From Streptomyces alanosinicus (lineage in GTDB: Bacteria > Actinomycetota > Actinomycetes > Streptomycetales > Streptomycetaceae), in contig NZ_BMVG01000036.1 in assembly GCF_014650595.1 (NCBI RefSeq), forward strand, positions 1-64,000: a stretch of DNA of 64,000 nt. The letters run 5' to 3'. Shown here in pieces: positions 33,601 to 42,705 of the stretch (position 1 is the first letter of the stretch; each line of letters begins with the position of its first letter). The notes beneath the pieces are model-generated. The model made no database searches and was not told the DNA's origin. It saw only the letters and a list, made by a program, of their open reading frames with translations. The translations under genes and the position numbers were made by a program.

Positions 33601-34217
33601 CAATTCCTGCTCGAAGGCGTGGGCCACCGGCATGGGAAAGCCGGCGGAGTGCGACGGTGCGGGTCCACTGACGTGGGCTTTCGTCGCTGAAGGTATGAGG
33701 AAGCGGGACGCCCGTGACGAGCGGGCATCCGAAGGCGAGTTTATCTCACCATTCGGAACGCACTTGCGCTAACTGGCCACCCATGGCAGGGGTATTGACG
33801 CCCTGTGGATGGACTCGGGCCGACTTCGGTTCCCGGGAACACGGAGACGGTGATCACATCCAACGTGTCACCTATAGCTTTCCCTTTGAGGATGGCTCAC
33901 GTGGGCCTTATGGAAGGCCGGTTCCCGGCGATCCGTTACCTGGCTGGAATGCGGCTCCGTCTGATGCGAAGAGTGCGAAAAGCCGAGGGCAGGGGCGGGG
34001 GTGCGGCGGGCCAGGGGCGGGGCCGGCACGTGCTCCTCCTGGTGGGCCACGACGAGTCGCGCGTGTCCCCCGGAGACGCTGGCCGGGCCACTCCCGGGGC
34101 CGCACCCGGGGCCGCTCCCGGATTGCCTGCGGAAGAAGAAGTGTTATCCGAGGCGGGGCGAGGGGTCTCCCAGGTATCGGACACAATCGTGCGGTCTCGA
34201 GGACAGGAAGCATGGGT
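33601..34217. other. Divergent regulatory region between the lux-like operon and the sigma-CAP gene
   Basis: About 620 bp with no gene I can support. On the minus strand TAAACT (about 33741-33746) could be a -10 for the operon. Toward the sigma-CAP gene, tandem CCGGGGCCGC-type GC-rich motifs occur at 34090-34125 and the ribosome site AGGAAG lies at 34205-34210. Open frames here are shadows with Arg/Gly-rich translations. The length suggests room for regulator binding. Confidence 0.45.
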
Positions 34218-35861
34218 ATGAGCACGCAGGACGCGACGGAGACGGCGGCGCTGGTCACAGCCGCCCGCGAGGGCGACACACAGGCACAGGACGCCTTGGT
34301 CAACGCGTACCTCACCCTGGTCTACAACATCGTGGGCCGGGCCCTGAACGGCTCGGTGGATGTCGACGACGTGGTGCAGGAGACCATGTTGCGAGCCCTG
34401 GACGGGCTGGACGGACTGCGTACCCCCGAGCGGTTCCGCTCCTGGCTGGTGGCCATCGCGATGAACCAGGTCCGACAGCACCGGCAGAATCGACTCTCCG
34501 CCCCGGGCGCGGTGGAGGAGGCCGAGGATCTGGCCGATCCGGGCGCGGACTTCGTCGATCTGACGGTCGTCCGACTGCAGCTCACGGGGCAGCGCCTGGA
34601 GACGGCGCGGGCGACGCGCTGGCTGGAGCCCGACGACCGGGAATTGCTGTCCCTGTGGTGGCTGGAGTGCGCCGGCGAACTCACGCGGGCGGAGGTCGCC
34701 ATGGCTCTGGACCTCTCGCCTCAGCACGCGGCCGTCCGGGTCCAGCGGATGAAGGCGCAGCTGGAGGCGGCCCGCGTGGTGGTACGAGCGCTCGACGCCA
34801 GGCCGCTGTGCGAGGAACTCCGGGTCGTGCTGGCTTCCTGGGACGGCAGGCCCTCGGCGCTGTGGCGCAAGCGAATAGCCAGGCACGCGCGTGGCTGCAC
34901 GCGCTGCAGTGGGTTGTGGAGCGGCCTCATGCCGGCGGAAGGGCTGCTGGCCGGTCTGGCGCTGATCGCGGCGTCACCCGCGCTGGTCGCCCTGGTCTCC
35001 TCCGCTTCGGGAAGGCTCGCGCCGGCCGGCGCGGTCACAGTGCTCGGCAGCCCCGGGGGCGGCGCGGGCTCGGGCTCGGGTGCCGGGCGGAGTGGCATAC
35101 GGGGCCGGACCGGCTCGCGCAGCCAGTCCCGTCGGCGGCGGCGCATGCGTCGCCGGGCCGTCGGGGGCGCCGTCGTCGCGGCCTGTGTGGCGGGAGGCGG
35201 CCTGTGGTACTTCGGCACCGACTCCGGCACCGGCACCGACGCCGCGAACGCCGAGCGAAGCACAGCCGTCCCCGTGCTGGACCTCTCGACGCCCAGTGCC
35301 CAGAGCGGAACGCCGGCATCCGCGCCTTCCGCGTCGCCGTCCCCGCCCCCGTCGAAGCCGAAAAAGGCGCGTGCCACGAAGTCGGCGAGCCCTGCAGGGA
35401 AACACACACCCGCGGCCCCGAAACCCACCCACCGGGCTCCCGCCCCGGCCGGCACACCGCAGCCGCAGCCGGATCCGAACGACGTCGCCGGCCAGGTGGT
35501 CGCGCTGGTGAACAAACAACGGTCAGCCGCCGGCTGCGGCCCGCTCACCGAGGACCCGCAACTGCAGAAGGCGGCTCAGGGCCAGTCCGACGACATGGCC
35601 GCACGCCACTTCTTCGACCACACCAACCCCGACGGCGCGGATCCCGGGCAGCGGATCACCGCCGCCGGCTACCACTGGTCCACCTACGGCGAGAACATCG
35701 CCCAGGGCCAGCAGACCGCCGCGGCCGTCATGGACTCCTGGATGAACAGCCCCGGCCACCGGGCGAACATCCTCAACTGCTCCTTCAAGGACATCGGCGT
35801 GGGAGTGCACAAGGGCACGGGCGGTCCCTGGTGGACGCAGGACTTCGGCGCCAAGATGTGA
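34218..35861 (+). CDS. ECF-type sigma factor fused to zinc-finger, transmembrane and extracellular CAP/SCP domain
   Basis: A 547-aa protein; the ATG at 34218 is chosen because AGGAAG lies 7 nt upstream, while the ATG at 34212 is too close. Residues ~10-95 are sigma region 2 (LVYNIVGRALNGSVDVDDVV, then RSWLVAIAMNQVRQH). Residues ~135-185 are region 4 (LTRAEVAMALDLSPQHAAVR). HARGCTRC (223-230) is an H-x3-C-x2-C motif as in ZAS anti-sigma factors. An Arg-rich stop-transfer sequence and one transmembrane helix follow (~314-331), then a long Ser/Pro/Lys linker. Residues ~425-547 are a CAP/SCP domain (HFFDHTNPDG, GENIAQGQ, NSPGHRANILNCSF). This places a sigma factor, a putative inhibitor module and an outside domain on one chain, so release probably needs proteolysis. 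Confidence 0.9.
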   Translation: MSTQDATETAALVTAAREGDTQAQDALVNAYLTLVYNIVGRALNGSVDVDDVVQETMLRALDGLDGLRTPERFRSWLVAIAMNQVRQHRQNRLSAPGAVEEAEDLADPGADFVDLTVVRLQLTGQRLETARATRWLEPDDRELLSLWWLECAGELTRAEVAMALDLSPQHAAVRVQRMKAQLEAARVVVRALDARPLCEELRVVLASWDGRPSALWRKRIARHARGCTRCSGLWSGLMPAEGLLAGLALIAASPALVALVSSASGRLAPAGAVTVLGSPGGGAGSGSGAGRSGIRGRTGSRSQSRRRRRMRRRAVGGAVVAACVAGGGLWYFGTDSGTGTDAANAERSTAVPVLDLSTPSAQSGTPASAPSASPSPPPSKPKKARATKSASPAGKHTPAAPKPTHRAPAPAGTPQPQPDPNDVAGQVVALVNKQRSAAGCGPLTEDPQLQKAAQGQSDDMAARHFFDHTNPDGADPGQRITAAGYHWSTYGENIAQGQQTAAAVMDSWMNSPGHRANILNCSFKDIGVGVHKGTGGPWWTQDFGAKM

Positions 35862-35915
35862 CGTACCCCCGACATGGTCCGGGCGCGGCCACCGTTCGCT
35901 CGGCACCGTGACGGA

Positions 35916-37115
35916 CTACCGGTTGTCTCCCGTCGTCGGGTAGGCGAGCATCCAGCTCCCGTTCAGGGAACGCCCCTCGTCCTTCTGGGAGTTCGGCTGG
36001 TCGTCGGGCGGTGGGCAGTAGCCGGTGATGACCAAGCTCTTGTGGTCCGGGGAGAAGGAGGTGGTGAACTGCGCGGGGCCCTTGATCTTCTGCACCGACG
36101 GGCAGACGGCGGGAAAGGGCAGGGACACGGTGGTCAGCGTGCGGTGGGTTGCGGGCTCCCAGAAGACGAGGCGTGCGCTTTGCAGGACCGTCACGACATG
36201 GCCGTCGTCGGCCACCGGCTGGATCGGGCTGCGTCGGGTGCTGATGGTCTTGTCGGCGATGATGCCGCTGAGCCTCGGATGGGGCTGGCCGGGGACGGCC
36301 GAGGCGCTCGGCAGCGGGCTGGTCGCGCGGTAGTCCAGCAGCATGGCGTGGCGAAACGTCCCGTAGACGAGGCGATCGGGACCGACCGAGGCATGGCCAG
36401 AGCCGGGGAAGAAGACCTGCCGCTCCATGCGCCACGTCGACGCGTCCCAGACATTGGCACAGGAGTCGAACGTGGCGACGAACTCGGCGCGGACGAAGCC
36501 GATGTCGTCGGCAGCGGAACACTCGTATCTCATGGCCAGCCAGCGCGGGGGACGGCTGTCGCGCATGTCGTAGATGCCGATCATGTCCGTCTGCGCGGCG
36601 ACATGGCTGCCGGTGGAATCGACGGCGAGCCGGTCTGCCTTGAGGGTGAGGTCGTATTGGCCCAGCACGGGCGAGGCGGCCTGGTAGGGGCGGCGGACGA
36701 CCGGGGCGGTCGGGTGGGCCATGTCCATGACGGCGAGTTCGCTGCGGTCGCTGGCGGCCGCCAGCCATCGTCCGGTGGGGTCGAAAGCGAGCTTCACCAC
36801 GCGTCCGGGCAGACCTGTGATCCGTCGTGGGGTCGCAGCCGACGATGTGACGAAGACGCCGCCGGCCTCGGTTCCGTAGACCACGCTGCCGTTGCCGGCC
36901 GCGATCGAGGTGACGCGTTGTCCGGCCACGACGCGCGTCAGCCCGTGGAGACGGGGAGCCGCCTGCTGTTGCGGCGGTCCGGCAGAGCCGGGGGAGTCCG
37001 TCCGCCCGACCCGCTGGACGACCACGACCAGCAGCACTCCCACCGTCATGGCTGCCGCGAGGACGCCGACGACCGCGCGTGTGCTCAGCACACGCCGGGG
37101 TGCCCGCTCGGTCAT
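35916..37115 (-). CDS. Membrane-anchored beta-propeller-like protein
   Basis: A 399-aa protein. A short cytoplasmic start (MTERAPRRVLS) leads to one transmembrane anchor (AVVGVLAAAMTVGVLLVVVV, ~13-32) and a large extracytoplasmic domain. That domain has blade-like repeats typical of WD40/YVTN folds: VVKLAFDPTGRWLAAASDRS, LAVDSTGSHVAAQTDM and FTTSFSPDHKSLVITGY. It contains three or four Cys that may form disulfides. The function is unknown; a scaffold or binding role is likely. Its ATG overlaps the TGA of the upstream membrane protein by 4 nt, so the two are made together. Confidence 0.8.
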   Translation of the reverse strand: MTERAPRRVLSTRAVVGVLAAAMTVGVLLVVVVQRVGRTDSPGSAGPPQQQAAPRLHGLTRVVAGQRVTSIAAGNGSVVYGTEAGGVFVTSSAATPRRITGLPGRVVKLAFDPTGRWLAAASDRSELAVMDMAHPTAPVVRRPYQAASPVLGQYDLTLKADRLAVDSTGSHVAAQTDMIGIYDMRDSRPPRWLAMRYECSAADDIGFVRAEFVATFDSCANVWDASTWRMERQVFFPGSGHASVGPDRLVYGTFRHAMLLDYRATSPLPSASAVPGQPHPRLSGIIADKTISTRRSPIQPVADDGHVVTVLQSARLVFWEPATHRTLTTVSLPFPAVCPSVQKIKGPAQFTTSFSPDHKSLVITGYCPPPDDQPNSQKDEGRSLNGSWMLAYPTTGDNR

Positions 37116-38155
37116 GACGTCCCGCCCTCTTGGCCCGCCGAGGCGGCGCTGCCGCCGGTGGCCTTGCGCCAGCCCCCTCCGCCGGGATCCAGTTCCCAAC
37201 TGGTCAGACCCGTCGGACGGGTCACGGTGCTGAACGGCTTGCCACCGTCGCCGTCGAAGACCACGGTGCGCTGATGACCGTCCTCGACGAGATCGACGGC
37301 CAGCTTCCACTGGGCGGCGCCATGTGTGATGCGGGCCGTGACCAGAAATGTCTCCAGATCGCCGGCCGCCACGGTGAAGTCCGGCTGGACACTCTTGCCG
37401 CCGTTGTCGTAGACACCGTTCGGCTGCGGTTTGTCGAGGTCGATGTTCACCGAGTACACCTTCGCCTCACCCTGGGTGCGACACCCCGCCTCCACGACGG
37501 GGGCAACGGGCTTGCGCGCGACCAGCTCAGCCCGCATGCCGGTGATCAGCACCGTGTTCGAGCCACTGTTGGTCACCGTCAACTGCATCCTCGTCCGGTC
37601 CTCGTCCACTCCGCCCCGGGCTCGGCCCCAGGACCAGAAGCCGCCACACCCGGTCTGCGGTGCACTGCCGTCGAACCGCTCGGCGGGTATGAGCTGGAGG
37701 ATGTCCCCTTCGGCGTCGAGACGCATCGGGTCGGTCTCGACGGACAGGGAGACGTTCGACGACGCGGACCCGGGCCACAGGTGCACCGCACCGGTAACCA
37801 CCGCCGTGCCAGCCGCCGCTGCCAGCGTGGTGACGACCGTGGACGCGGCCAGTCCCGGAACGGTGCGCAGCCACCCGGAGAGGCGTCTGCGCGCCGTGGT
37901 CGGTGTGGTGTCGTCGTTGTCCGGACGCGGACCGCCGGCATCCCCCGCGTCCGCTGAATCGCCTGTATTCCCTGTATTCCCTGTATCGCCGTCAGGGTGA
38001 TCCGGTCCCGTATCCGGACGGTCCGCATCGCCCTGTCCCGCTGCAGCCGGTAAACCTGCGGCCACTGGCCCACCCCCTGAAGACCCGCTTACGTACGGGC
38101 TCACGTGATACCCGGCTTCCCATCTACCGCCACCACTCATACCAGCCCCGGGCAC
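37112..38155 (-). CDS. Single-pass membrane protein with extracellular domain
   Basis: Up to 347 aa. The start is uncertain: GTG at 38155 has AAGG too close and an ATG at 38140 has no clear site. The cytoplasmic part is low-complexity (repeats of DTGNTGNTGDSADAGDAGG). One transmembrane segment lies at about 98-122 (GLAASTVVTTLAAAAGTAVV). The outer domain has a beta-rich pattern (TRMQLTVTNSGSNTVLITGM) like DUF4232- or cohesin-like modules, and Cys pairs. It is coupled by a 4-nt overlap to the beta-propeller protein. No enzyme motif is seen. Function unknown. Confidence 0.7.
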   Translation of the reverse strand: MPGAGMSGGGRWEAGYHVSPYVSGSSGGGPVAAGLPAAAGQGDADRPDTGPDHPDGDTGNTGNTGDSADAGDAGGPRPDNDDTTPTTARRRLSGWLRTVPGLAASTVVTTLAAAAGTAVVTGAVHLWPGSASSNVSLSVETDPMRLDAEGDILQLIPAERFDGSAPQTGCGGFWSWGRARGGVDEDRTRMQLTVTNSGSNTVLITGMRAELVARKPVAPVVEAGCRTQGEAKVYSVNIDLDKPQPNGVYDNGGKSVQPDFTVAAGDLETFLVTARITHGAAQWKLAVDLVEDGHQRTVVFDGDGGKPFSTVTRPTGLTSWELDPGGGGWRKATGGSAASAGQEGGTS

Positions 38156-38242
38156 ACCTTGGAAAAGGTTGCGGTGGAAGGCTCAAGGCCCCCGGCGACC
38201 TCGGCCCGCTTCCCGGCGCCTCCACCGTCGGCCAAGCCCGCA

Positions 38243-38992
38243 TCAACTCTGAGCGGTCGGCCGTACGACGATCTCGTTAACGTCGACGGTGGCGGGCTGT
38301 TCGACGGCGAACGCGATGGCCTGCGCGATCGCCTCCGGTGGGATCGCCATACGGTCCCGGGCCTCCGTGATCTCCGCCCTGACCCGCTGATTCGTTGACG
38401 CCTCGGCGAACCCGGTACTGATCATGCCGGGCGAGACGGTGGTCACCCGCAGGGAGTTCCCGGCTTCCTGGCGAAGCCCTTCGTACACGGCCCGCACCGC
38501 GACCTTCGTACAGGCGTAGACCGCCATGGCCGGCATGACGCGGAACGCGGCAGTGGAGGCGGTGGTGATGAAGTGCCCGGTGCCCTGCGCCCGGAAGACC
38601 GGCAGCGCGGCGGCGATCCCGTGCAGCACCCCCTTGATGTTGACGTCGACCATGTGGTCCCACTCGTCGACACGCAGATCGTCGAGGGGCGAGATCGTGC
38701 CCGCCCCGGCGTTGCTGATCAGTACGTCGAGCCGACCGAATCGCTCGACGGCCAGCGTGACCAGGGCGTGCAGGTCGTCCCGCCGGGCCACGTCGGTGCG
38801 GGTCTGCACGGCCGTGCCACCCGCCTGCTCGATCCGGGTCACCAGGTCCGCTAGGCGCTCGGACCGGCGGGCGCCCAGGACGAGTCGCGCGCCCCGTCCG
38901 GCCAGCAGAAGCGCGGTCGCCTCGCCGATGCCGCTGCTGGCGCCCGTGATCGCCACGATCTTGCCGTCGATCTTGCCGTCGATTCCCGACAC
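38243..38992 (-). CDS. Short-chain dehydrogenase/reductase
   Basis: A 249-aa classical SDR from GTG, with GAGGAGGA upstream. It has the cofactor motif TGASSGIGEATALLL, the NAG motif (LISNAGAGTIS), an active-site Ser in ITTASTAAF and the catalytic Y-x3-K in VYACTKVAV. Arg in the second cofactor strand (LGARRSERL) suggests NADP preference. It oxidises or reduces a secondary alcohol/ketone of unknown identity. A divergent MmyB-type regulator lies 127 bp away and a nested palindrome lies between them, so the SDR is a likely target of that regulator. Confidence 0.9.
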   Translation of the reverse strand: MSGIDGKIDGKIVAITGASSGIGEATALLLAGRGARLVLGARRSERLADLVTRIEQAGGTAVQTRTDVARRDDLHALVTLAVERFGRLDVLISNAGAGTISPLDDLRVDEWDHMVDVNIKGVLHGIAAALPVFRAQGTGHFITTASTAAFRVMPAMAVYACTKVAVRAVYEGLRQEAGNSLRVTTVSPGMISTGFAEASTNQRVRAEITEARDRMAIPPEAIAQAIAFAVEQPATVDVNEIVVRPTAQS

Positions 38993-39072
38993 GATGTCCT
39001 CCTCTTCCTTCTCCGGTTCCGGGGGCACGAGCCGCGCCCCCGCCCGGAACGCCAGTCTGCGATCGGAAGAGC

Positions 39073-39105
39073 CTGGTATACAGAACGTGTTTATTCTGGA
39101 ACCAG
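39073..39105. promoter_or_regulatory. Nested palindrome between SDR and MmyB-type regulator genes
   Basis: Outer arms CTGGT and ACCAG enclose inner arms CAGAA (39081-39085) and TTCTG (39094-39098). The site ends 15 bp before the regulator's ATG and lies about 80 bp from the SDR start, so one bound protein could control both genes. Assignment to the MmyB-type protein is inferred from position. Confidence 0.55.
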
Positions 39106-39119
39106 GGGTGCCATGCATC

Positions 39120-39920
39120 ATGCCGAAAGAGCCCGAACGACGCCGTGAGCTGGGTGCCTTCCTGCGCAGCCGCAGAGAGCGCATCTCCCCCGAGGAGGTC
39201 GGTCTGCCGCAGACAGGCCGGCGCCGTACGCCAGGGCTGCGCCGGGAAGAACTCGCGCTGCTCGCCGGGATCAGCGTCACCTGGTACACGTACCTTGAGC
39301 AGGGTCGGGACATCCGCGCCTCGGATCAGGTGCTCGACGCGCTCGCCTCGGTGCTGCGACTCGACCGGCATGAGCGCGGTCACCTCTTCCGGCTGGCCGG
39401 TCACCCGCCCGCGGCCGACGCCGACGAACCCACGCCGCTGCCCGCGGAGGTGGCAGCCGTCCCCCACCTGCTCCAGCCCCACCCGGCGTACATCATCAGC
39501 GGCACCTACGACGTGCTCAGCCGCAACCGGGCGGCCGAGGAACTGTTCCCCTGCCTGTTCCCCACCCTCACCACAGCGGCGCACCGTTCGGCGAACTTCG
39601 CCCGCTGGGTGTTCCTCGAACCCGTGGCCCGGGAGGTCCTGGTCGACTGGGAGCCGGAGGCGCAGGGCCTGCTCGCCCGGCTGCGCACACTGGCCGGACG
39701 CCATTCGGGCGATCCGCAGTACACCCGGCTCGTCGACGAGTTGAAGACGGGGAGCCCCGAAGTGCGGGCCTGGTGGCCGAGGTACGACGTACAGGCCCGG
39801 CACGGCGGACGAAAACGGCTGCGAAGCCCCGGCGGCGAGGTGGTCGACTACGCCTATACGGCATTTCACCTGGCCGAACAGCCCGATCAGACGCTCGTGA
39901 TCTACTCCGGTCAGGGATGA
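39120..39920 (+). CDS. MmyB-type helix-turn-helix transcriptional regulator
   Basis: A 266-aa protein. The N-terminal XRE-type HTH (residues ~5-80) carries RRRTPGLRREELALLAGISV, then TWYTYLEQGRDIRASDQVLD, which is diagnostic of this Streptomyces family. The C-terminal ~180 residues are the PAS-like MmyB ligand domain (YIISGTYDVLSRNRAAEELF, NFARWVFLEP, and the DYAYTAFHLAEQPDQTLVIY end). Members bind fatty-acid-like ligands and regulate an adjacent, usually divergent SDR gene, exactly the arrangement here. It ends 4 bp before the mepB-like gene. Confidence 0.9.
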   Translation: MPKEPERRRELGAFLRSRRERISPEEVGLPQTGRRRTPGLRREELALLAGISVTWYTYLEQGRDIRASDQVLDALASVLRLDRHERGHLFRLAGHPPAADADEPTPLPAEVAAVPHLLQPHPAYIISGTYDVLSRNRAAEELFPCLFPTLTTAAHRSANFARWVFLEPVAREVLVDWEPEAQGLLARLRTLAGRHSGDPQYTRLVDELKTGSPEVRAWWPRYDVQARHGGRKRLRSPGGEVVDYAYTAFHLAEQPDQTLVIYSGQG

Positions 39921-39924
39921 GGCA

Positions 39925-40500
39925 ATGGCAACGGACAAGGCAATGGCAGCGGGCGAGGCAACGGCAACAGACGAACCGTGGGCGGCGCACAGCGATGTGC
40001 TGGCGGCGAAGGAACGTGTGTACGACCCGTGTGGGTTCTCCTGCTCACAGCCCGTGCCGGAGGCGGAGAGCGCGGAGTACGCGGCGCATCAGTTCACGCT
40101 GAAGGGCCTCTCGGTCAGGTTCCGCGTGGCCAGGACGACGCCGACGAAAGCCGGTCAGTTCGTCACCGTGTGGCAGAGGTCCGCGGAGGGACCGATCCGG
40201 CCGTTCGATGTTGACGACGGCGTTGATCTCTTCGTCGTCAGCAGCCGCGAAGGCGACCGGTTCGGGCATTTCGTGTTCCCCCGGGACCTGCTCCGCGAGC
40301 GCGACATCGTCTCCCGGAACGGCTCCGGCGGAAAGCGGGCGTTCCGCGTCTACCCGCCGTGGGTGACCACCACGAGCCGCCAGGCTCGCAACACCCAGGC
40401 GTGGCAGGTGAAGTACTTCTTGCCCATCGGTGAGGACGGGACGGTGGACCTGGAGCAGGCGAGGGCGCTCTACGCGGGAGGGAGCGCTGTCAGGTCGTAG
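39925..40500 (+). CDS. MepB-family protein
   Basis: A 191-aa soluble protein. After a low-complexity start (MATDKAMAAGEATATDEP) comes the MepB pattern: RVARTTPTKAGQFVTVWQRS, IRPFDVDDGVDLFVVSSREG, GHFVFPRDLLRERDI, GKRAFRVYPPWVTTTSRQAR, and TQAWQVKYFLPI. The family is named after Staphylococcus mepB, in the mepRAB efflux operon, but its biochemical role is not established and it may bind DNA or nucleotides. The gene begins 4 bp after the MmyB-type regulator and probably shares its transcript. Confidence 0.85.
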   Translation: MATDKAMAAGEATATDEPWAAHSDVLAAKERVYDPCGFSCSQPVPEAESAEYAAHQFTLKGLSVRFRVARTTPTKAGQFVTVWQRSAEGPIRPFDVDDGVDLFVVSSREGDRFGHFVFPRDLLRERDIVSRNGSGGKRAFRVYPPWVTTTSRQARNTQAWQVKYFLPIGEDGTVDLEQARALYAGGSAVRS

Positions 40501-40680
40501 TGTCCCGAGGGCAGGCGGTACGGGACGCAGCCGTCGGTGGAGCCGAGGTGTTCATGCCGTGCCCCTTCGGCAAGGGCAATCCCGCGGAACACCGCAACCC
40601 CGAGCCGCGGATGCGCGTCGTACGAGGCGCGGGGGCGGAAGCCGGCGGGTGCCGGCGTGATCGAGTTGGGGGTGGGGGCC

Positions 40681-42633
40681 GTGACGAGGAGACGTCGCAG
40701 GGTCGCTGTGGGCAGCGTAGGCTGTGCGGCCGTGTTGGTCGCAGGGGCGATGCTGGGGATGCCCGACGGCGCACAGGCGGCGGCCGGCGCAGCGGTGCCG
40801 GGAACGGCTTCTCCCGCCGTGCGCGCCATGACCGTCGCCGGCTCCGTGCCGTCCTCGCAGCAGCTCACCGTCCAGGTGTGGCTGAAGCCGGACCTGGCCG
40901 GTGCCGCCGCGTTCGCCGACGCGGTGGCCACACCAGGCAGCGCCGAGTTCCACCACTATCTGAGCCCCGACGCCTACACCGCCCGGTTCGGTCCTTCCCC
41001 CGCGCATGCCCGGGCACTCGCACGCTGGCTCGGCGCCGAGGGCCTCACGCGGGTGAACATCAGCGCCGGCCGCGACTATGTCTCGGCGACAGGGCCGGCG
41101 TCGACGGTGCAGTCGGCGTTCCAGGTGCGGATCAACCGGTACCGGGTCAAGGACGCGAACGGAAGGCCCAGCCTGATCCAGTCCAACGACCGTGATGTGA
41201 CGGTGCCGGCTTCGCTCGCCGGTGACGTGCTGGGCGTCACCGGGCTGGGCGGCGCGCGGCCGGCCGCGACCCGGGGCGCGGCAACGCCGGCTCCGGGCCG
41301 GCCCGGAGAGGCGGCGGCAGCGCCGGCCTGCTCCCGGTACTGGGCGCAGCACACGCAGACCTTCCACCCGGCCTACCAGGGGCTGACCAAGGGATCCCTG
41401 CCGGTCTGCGGGTACTCCGCCGGCCAGATCCGTGCCGCCTACGGTGCGACGTGGACGGACACCGGCAAGGGCCAGACGGTGGCGTTGACCGAGGACGAGT
41501 CGCCGACGGCGATGTTCCAGACGCTGAAGGACTACGCGAAGAGCAACCATCTGCCCGCGCCGAAACCCTCCCAGTTCCGGGAGATCCGGTCCGGAACGTC
41601 CTGCCCCGCTCCCGCGCGGGGCGCGGCCCGCGCGGCCGCCGTGAACGACGAGGCGGAGATGGACTCCGAAGCGCTCTACGCCATGGCGCCCGGGGCCGAC
41701 CAGCTGATGGTGATCGGAGGGGGCTGCGACGAGGACCAGGCGCTGCTCGACGCAGCGCTCGCCGTGCTGACGGGCAACGGCCACCACCCCAGCGCCTCCA
41801 TCGAGTCCAACTCATGGCAGATTCCCCTGGGCGAGGTGCCGGAGCGTACCGTGCACGCGATCGATGTGCGGGCCGCCGCCGAGGGGGTCGGTGTGTACTT
41901 CGCCTCCGGTGACACGCCCGGCCTGACGGCGACCGACTCCGACCCGTACGCGATGTCGGTCGGCGGCACCAGCCTCGGCATCGGGGCCACGGACAACCGG
42001 GTCTTCGAGACCGGGTGGTCCGACGACTACGGCTCCCTGGACCACGGCAAGTGGACCGACGTGGGCGTCAGCGGGGGCGGAGGCGGCACCAGCCGTGTCT
42101 ACGGGCAGCCCGCCTACCAGAAGGGCGTCGTCCCCGCGTCGATGTCACACGTCCGCATCGGCAACCGGATCGCCACCGAGCGGGCGGTACCCGACATCGC
42201 CGCCGACGGCGATCCCGACACGGGCCTGCTGACCGGGTACATCCAGTCGGACAGCCAGGGGAAGCCGGGGCCGTACCGGACCATGGTGAACGCCGGTACC
42301 AGCCTGGCGTGCCCCCTGATCGCCGGCCTGGTCGCCGACGCTCAGCAAGGCCGCACGTCGGCCTTCGGCTTCGTCAACCCACTGATCTACCGGCTTGCCG
42401 GCACACGCGCGTTCCACGATGTCCTGCCGGTCGGGAGGTCGACGCCCCAGCAGGACCGTGACACCTACCTGCCGGCGAACGGGCCCTCGGACGGCACGGG
42501 TGTCGATGTCTTCGACTCCCAGGAACGCACCCAGACCCAGCAGGTCACCGCCAAGGGCTACGACACGATGACCGGAGTCGGCACACCGAACGGCGCCGCC
42601 TTCATCGCCGGACTGCGCCACGCGGCACCCTGA
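40681..42633 (+). CDS. Secreted S53 (sedolisin) serine-carboxyl peptidase
   Basis: A 650-aa preproprotein; the GTG at 40681 gives an Arg-rich start and a signal peptide (VAVGSVGCAAVLVAGAMLG, cleavage after AQA). Residues ~45-190 are the Pro-kumamolisin activation domain (LTVQVWLKPDLAGAAAFADA; FHHYLSPDAYTARFGPSP), which is cut off during maturation. The catalytic domain shows the sedolisin E-x3-D pair in NDEAEMDSEAL (E324, D328), the oxyanion-region Asp, and the nucleophile in NAGTSLACPLIAGL near residue 540. DIAADGDPDTG provides calcium-site residues. Acts outside the cell at acidic pH on proteins. An upstream GTG at 40657 is an alternative start. Confidence 0.9.
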   Translation: MTRRRRRVAVGSVGCAAVLVAGAMLGMPDGAQAAAGAAVPGTASPAVRAMTVAGSVPSSQQLTVQVWLKPDLAGAAAFADAVATPGSAEFHHYLSPDAYTARFGPSPAHARALARWLGAEGLTRVNISAGRDYVSATGPASTVQSAFQVRINRYRVKDANGRPSLIQSNDRDVTVPASLAGDVLGVTGLGGARPAATRGAATPAPGRPGEAAAAPACSRYWAQHTQTFHPAYQGLTKGSLPVCGYSAGQIRAAYGATWTDTGKGQTVALTEDESPTAMFQTLKDYAKSNHLPAPKPSQFREIRSGTSCPAPARGAARAAAVNDEAEMDSEALYAMAPGADQLMVIGGGCDEDQALLDAALAVLTGNGHHPSASIESNSWQIPLGEVPERTVHAIDVRAAAEGVGVYFASGDTPGLTATDSDPYAMSVGGTSLGIGATDNRVFETGWSDDYGSLDHGKWTDVGVSGGGGGTSRVYGQPAYQKGVVPASMSHVRIGNRIATERAVPDIAADGDPDTGLLTGYIQSDSQGKPGPYRTMVNAGTSLACPLIAGLVADAQQGRTSAFGFVNPLIYRLAGTRAFHDVLPVGRSTPQQDRDTYLPANGPSDGTGVDVFDSQERTQTQQVTAKGYDTMTGVGTPNGAAFIAGLRHAAP

Positions 42634-42705
42634 CCGGACCCGCCGGCCGGGTGGCCAGGGCGCGTGCGCCGAGACAGCCGGTCCACATGTCGAAGGCGGT
42701 TCCTT

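Noticed and set aside
34090..34125. Repeated CCGGGGCCGC-type motifs before the sigma-CAP gene
   Set aside because: Simple GC-rich repeats in an intergenic region; no symmetric operator could be defined.
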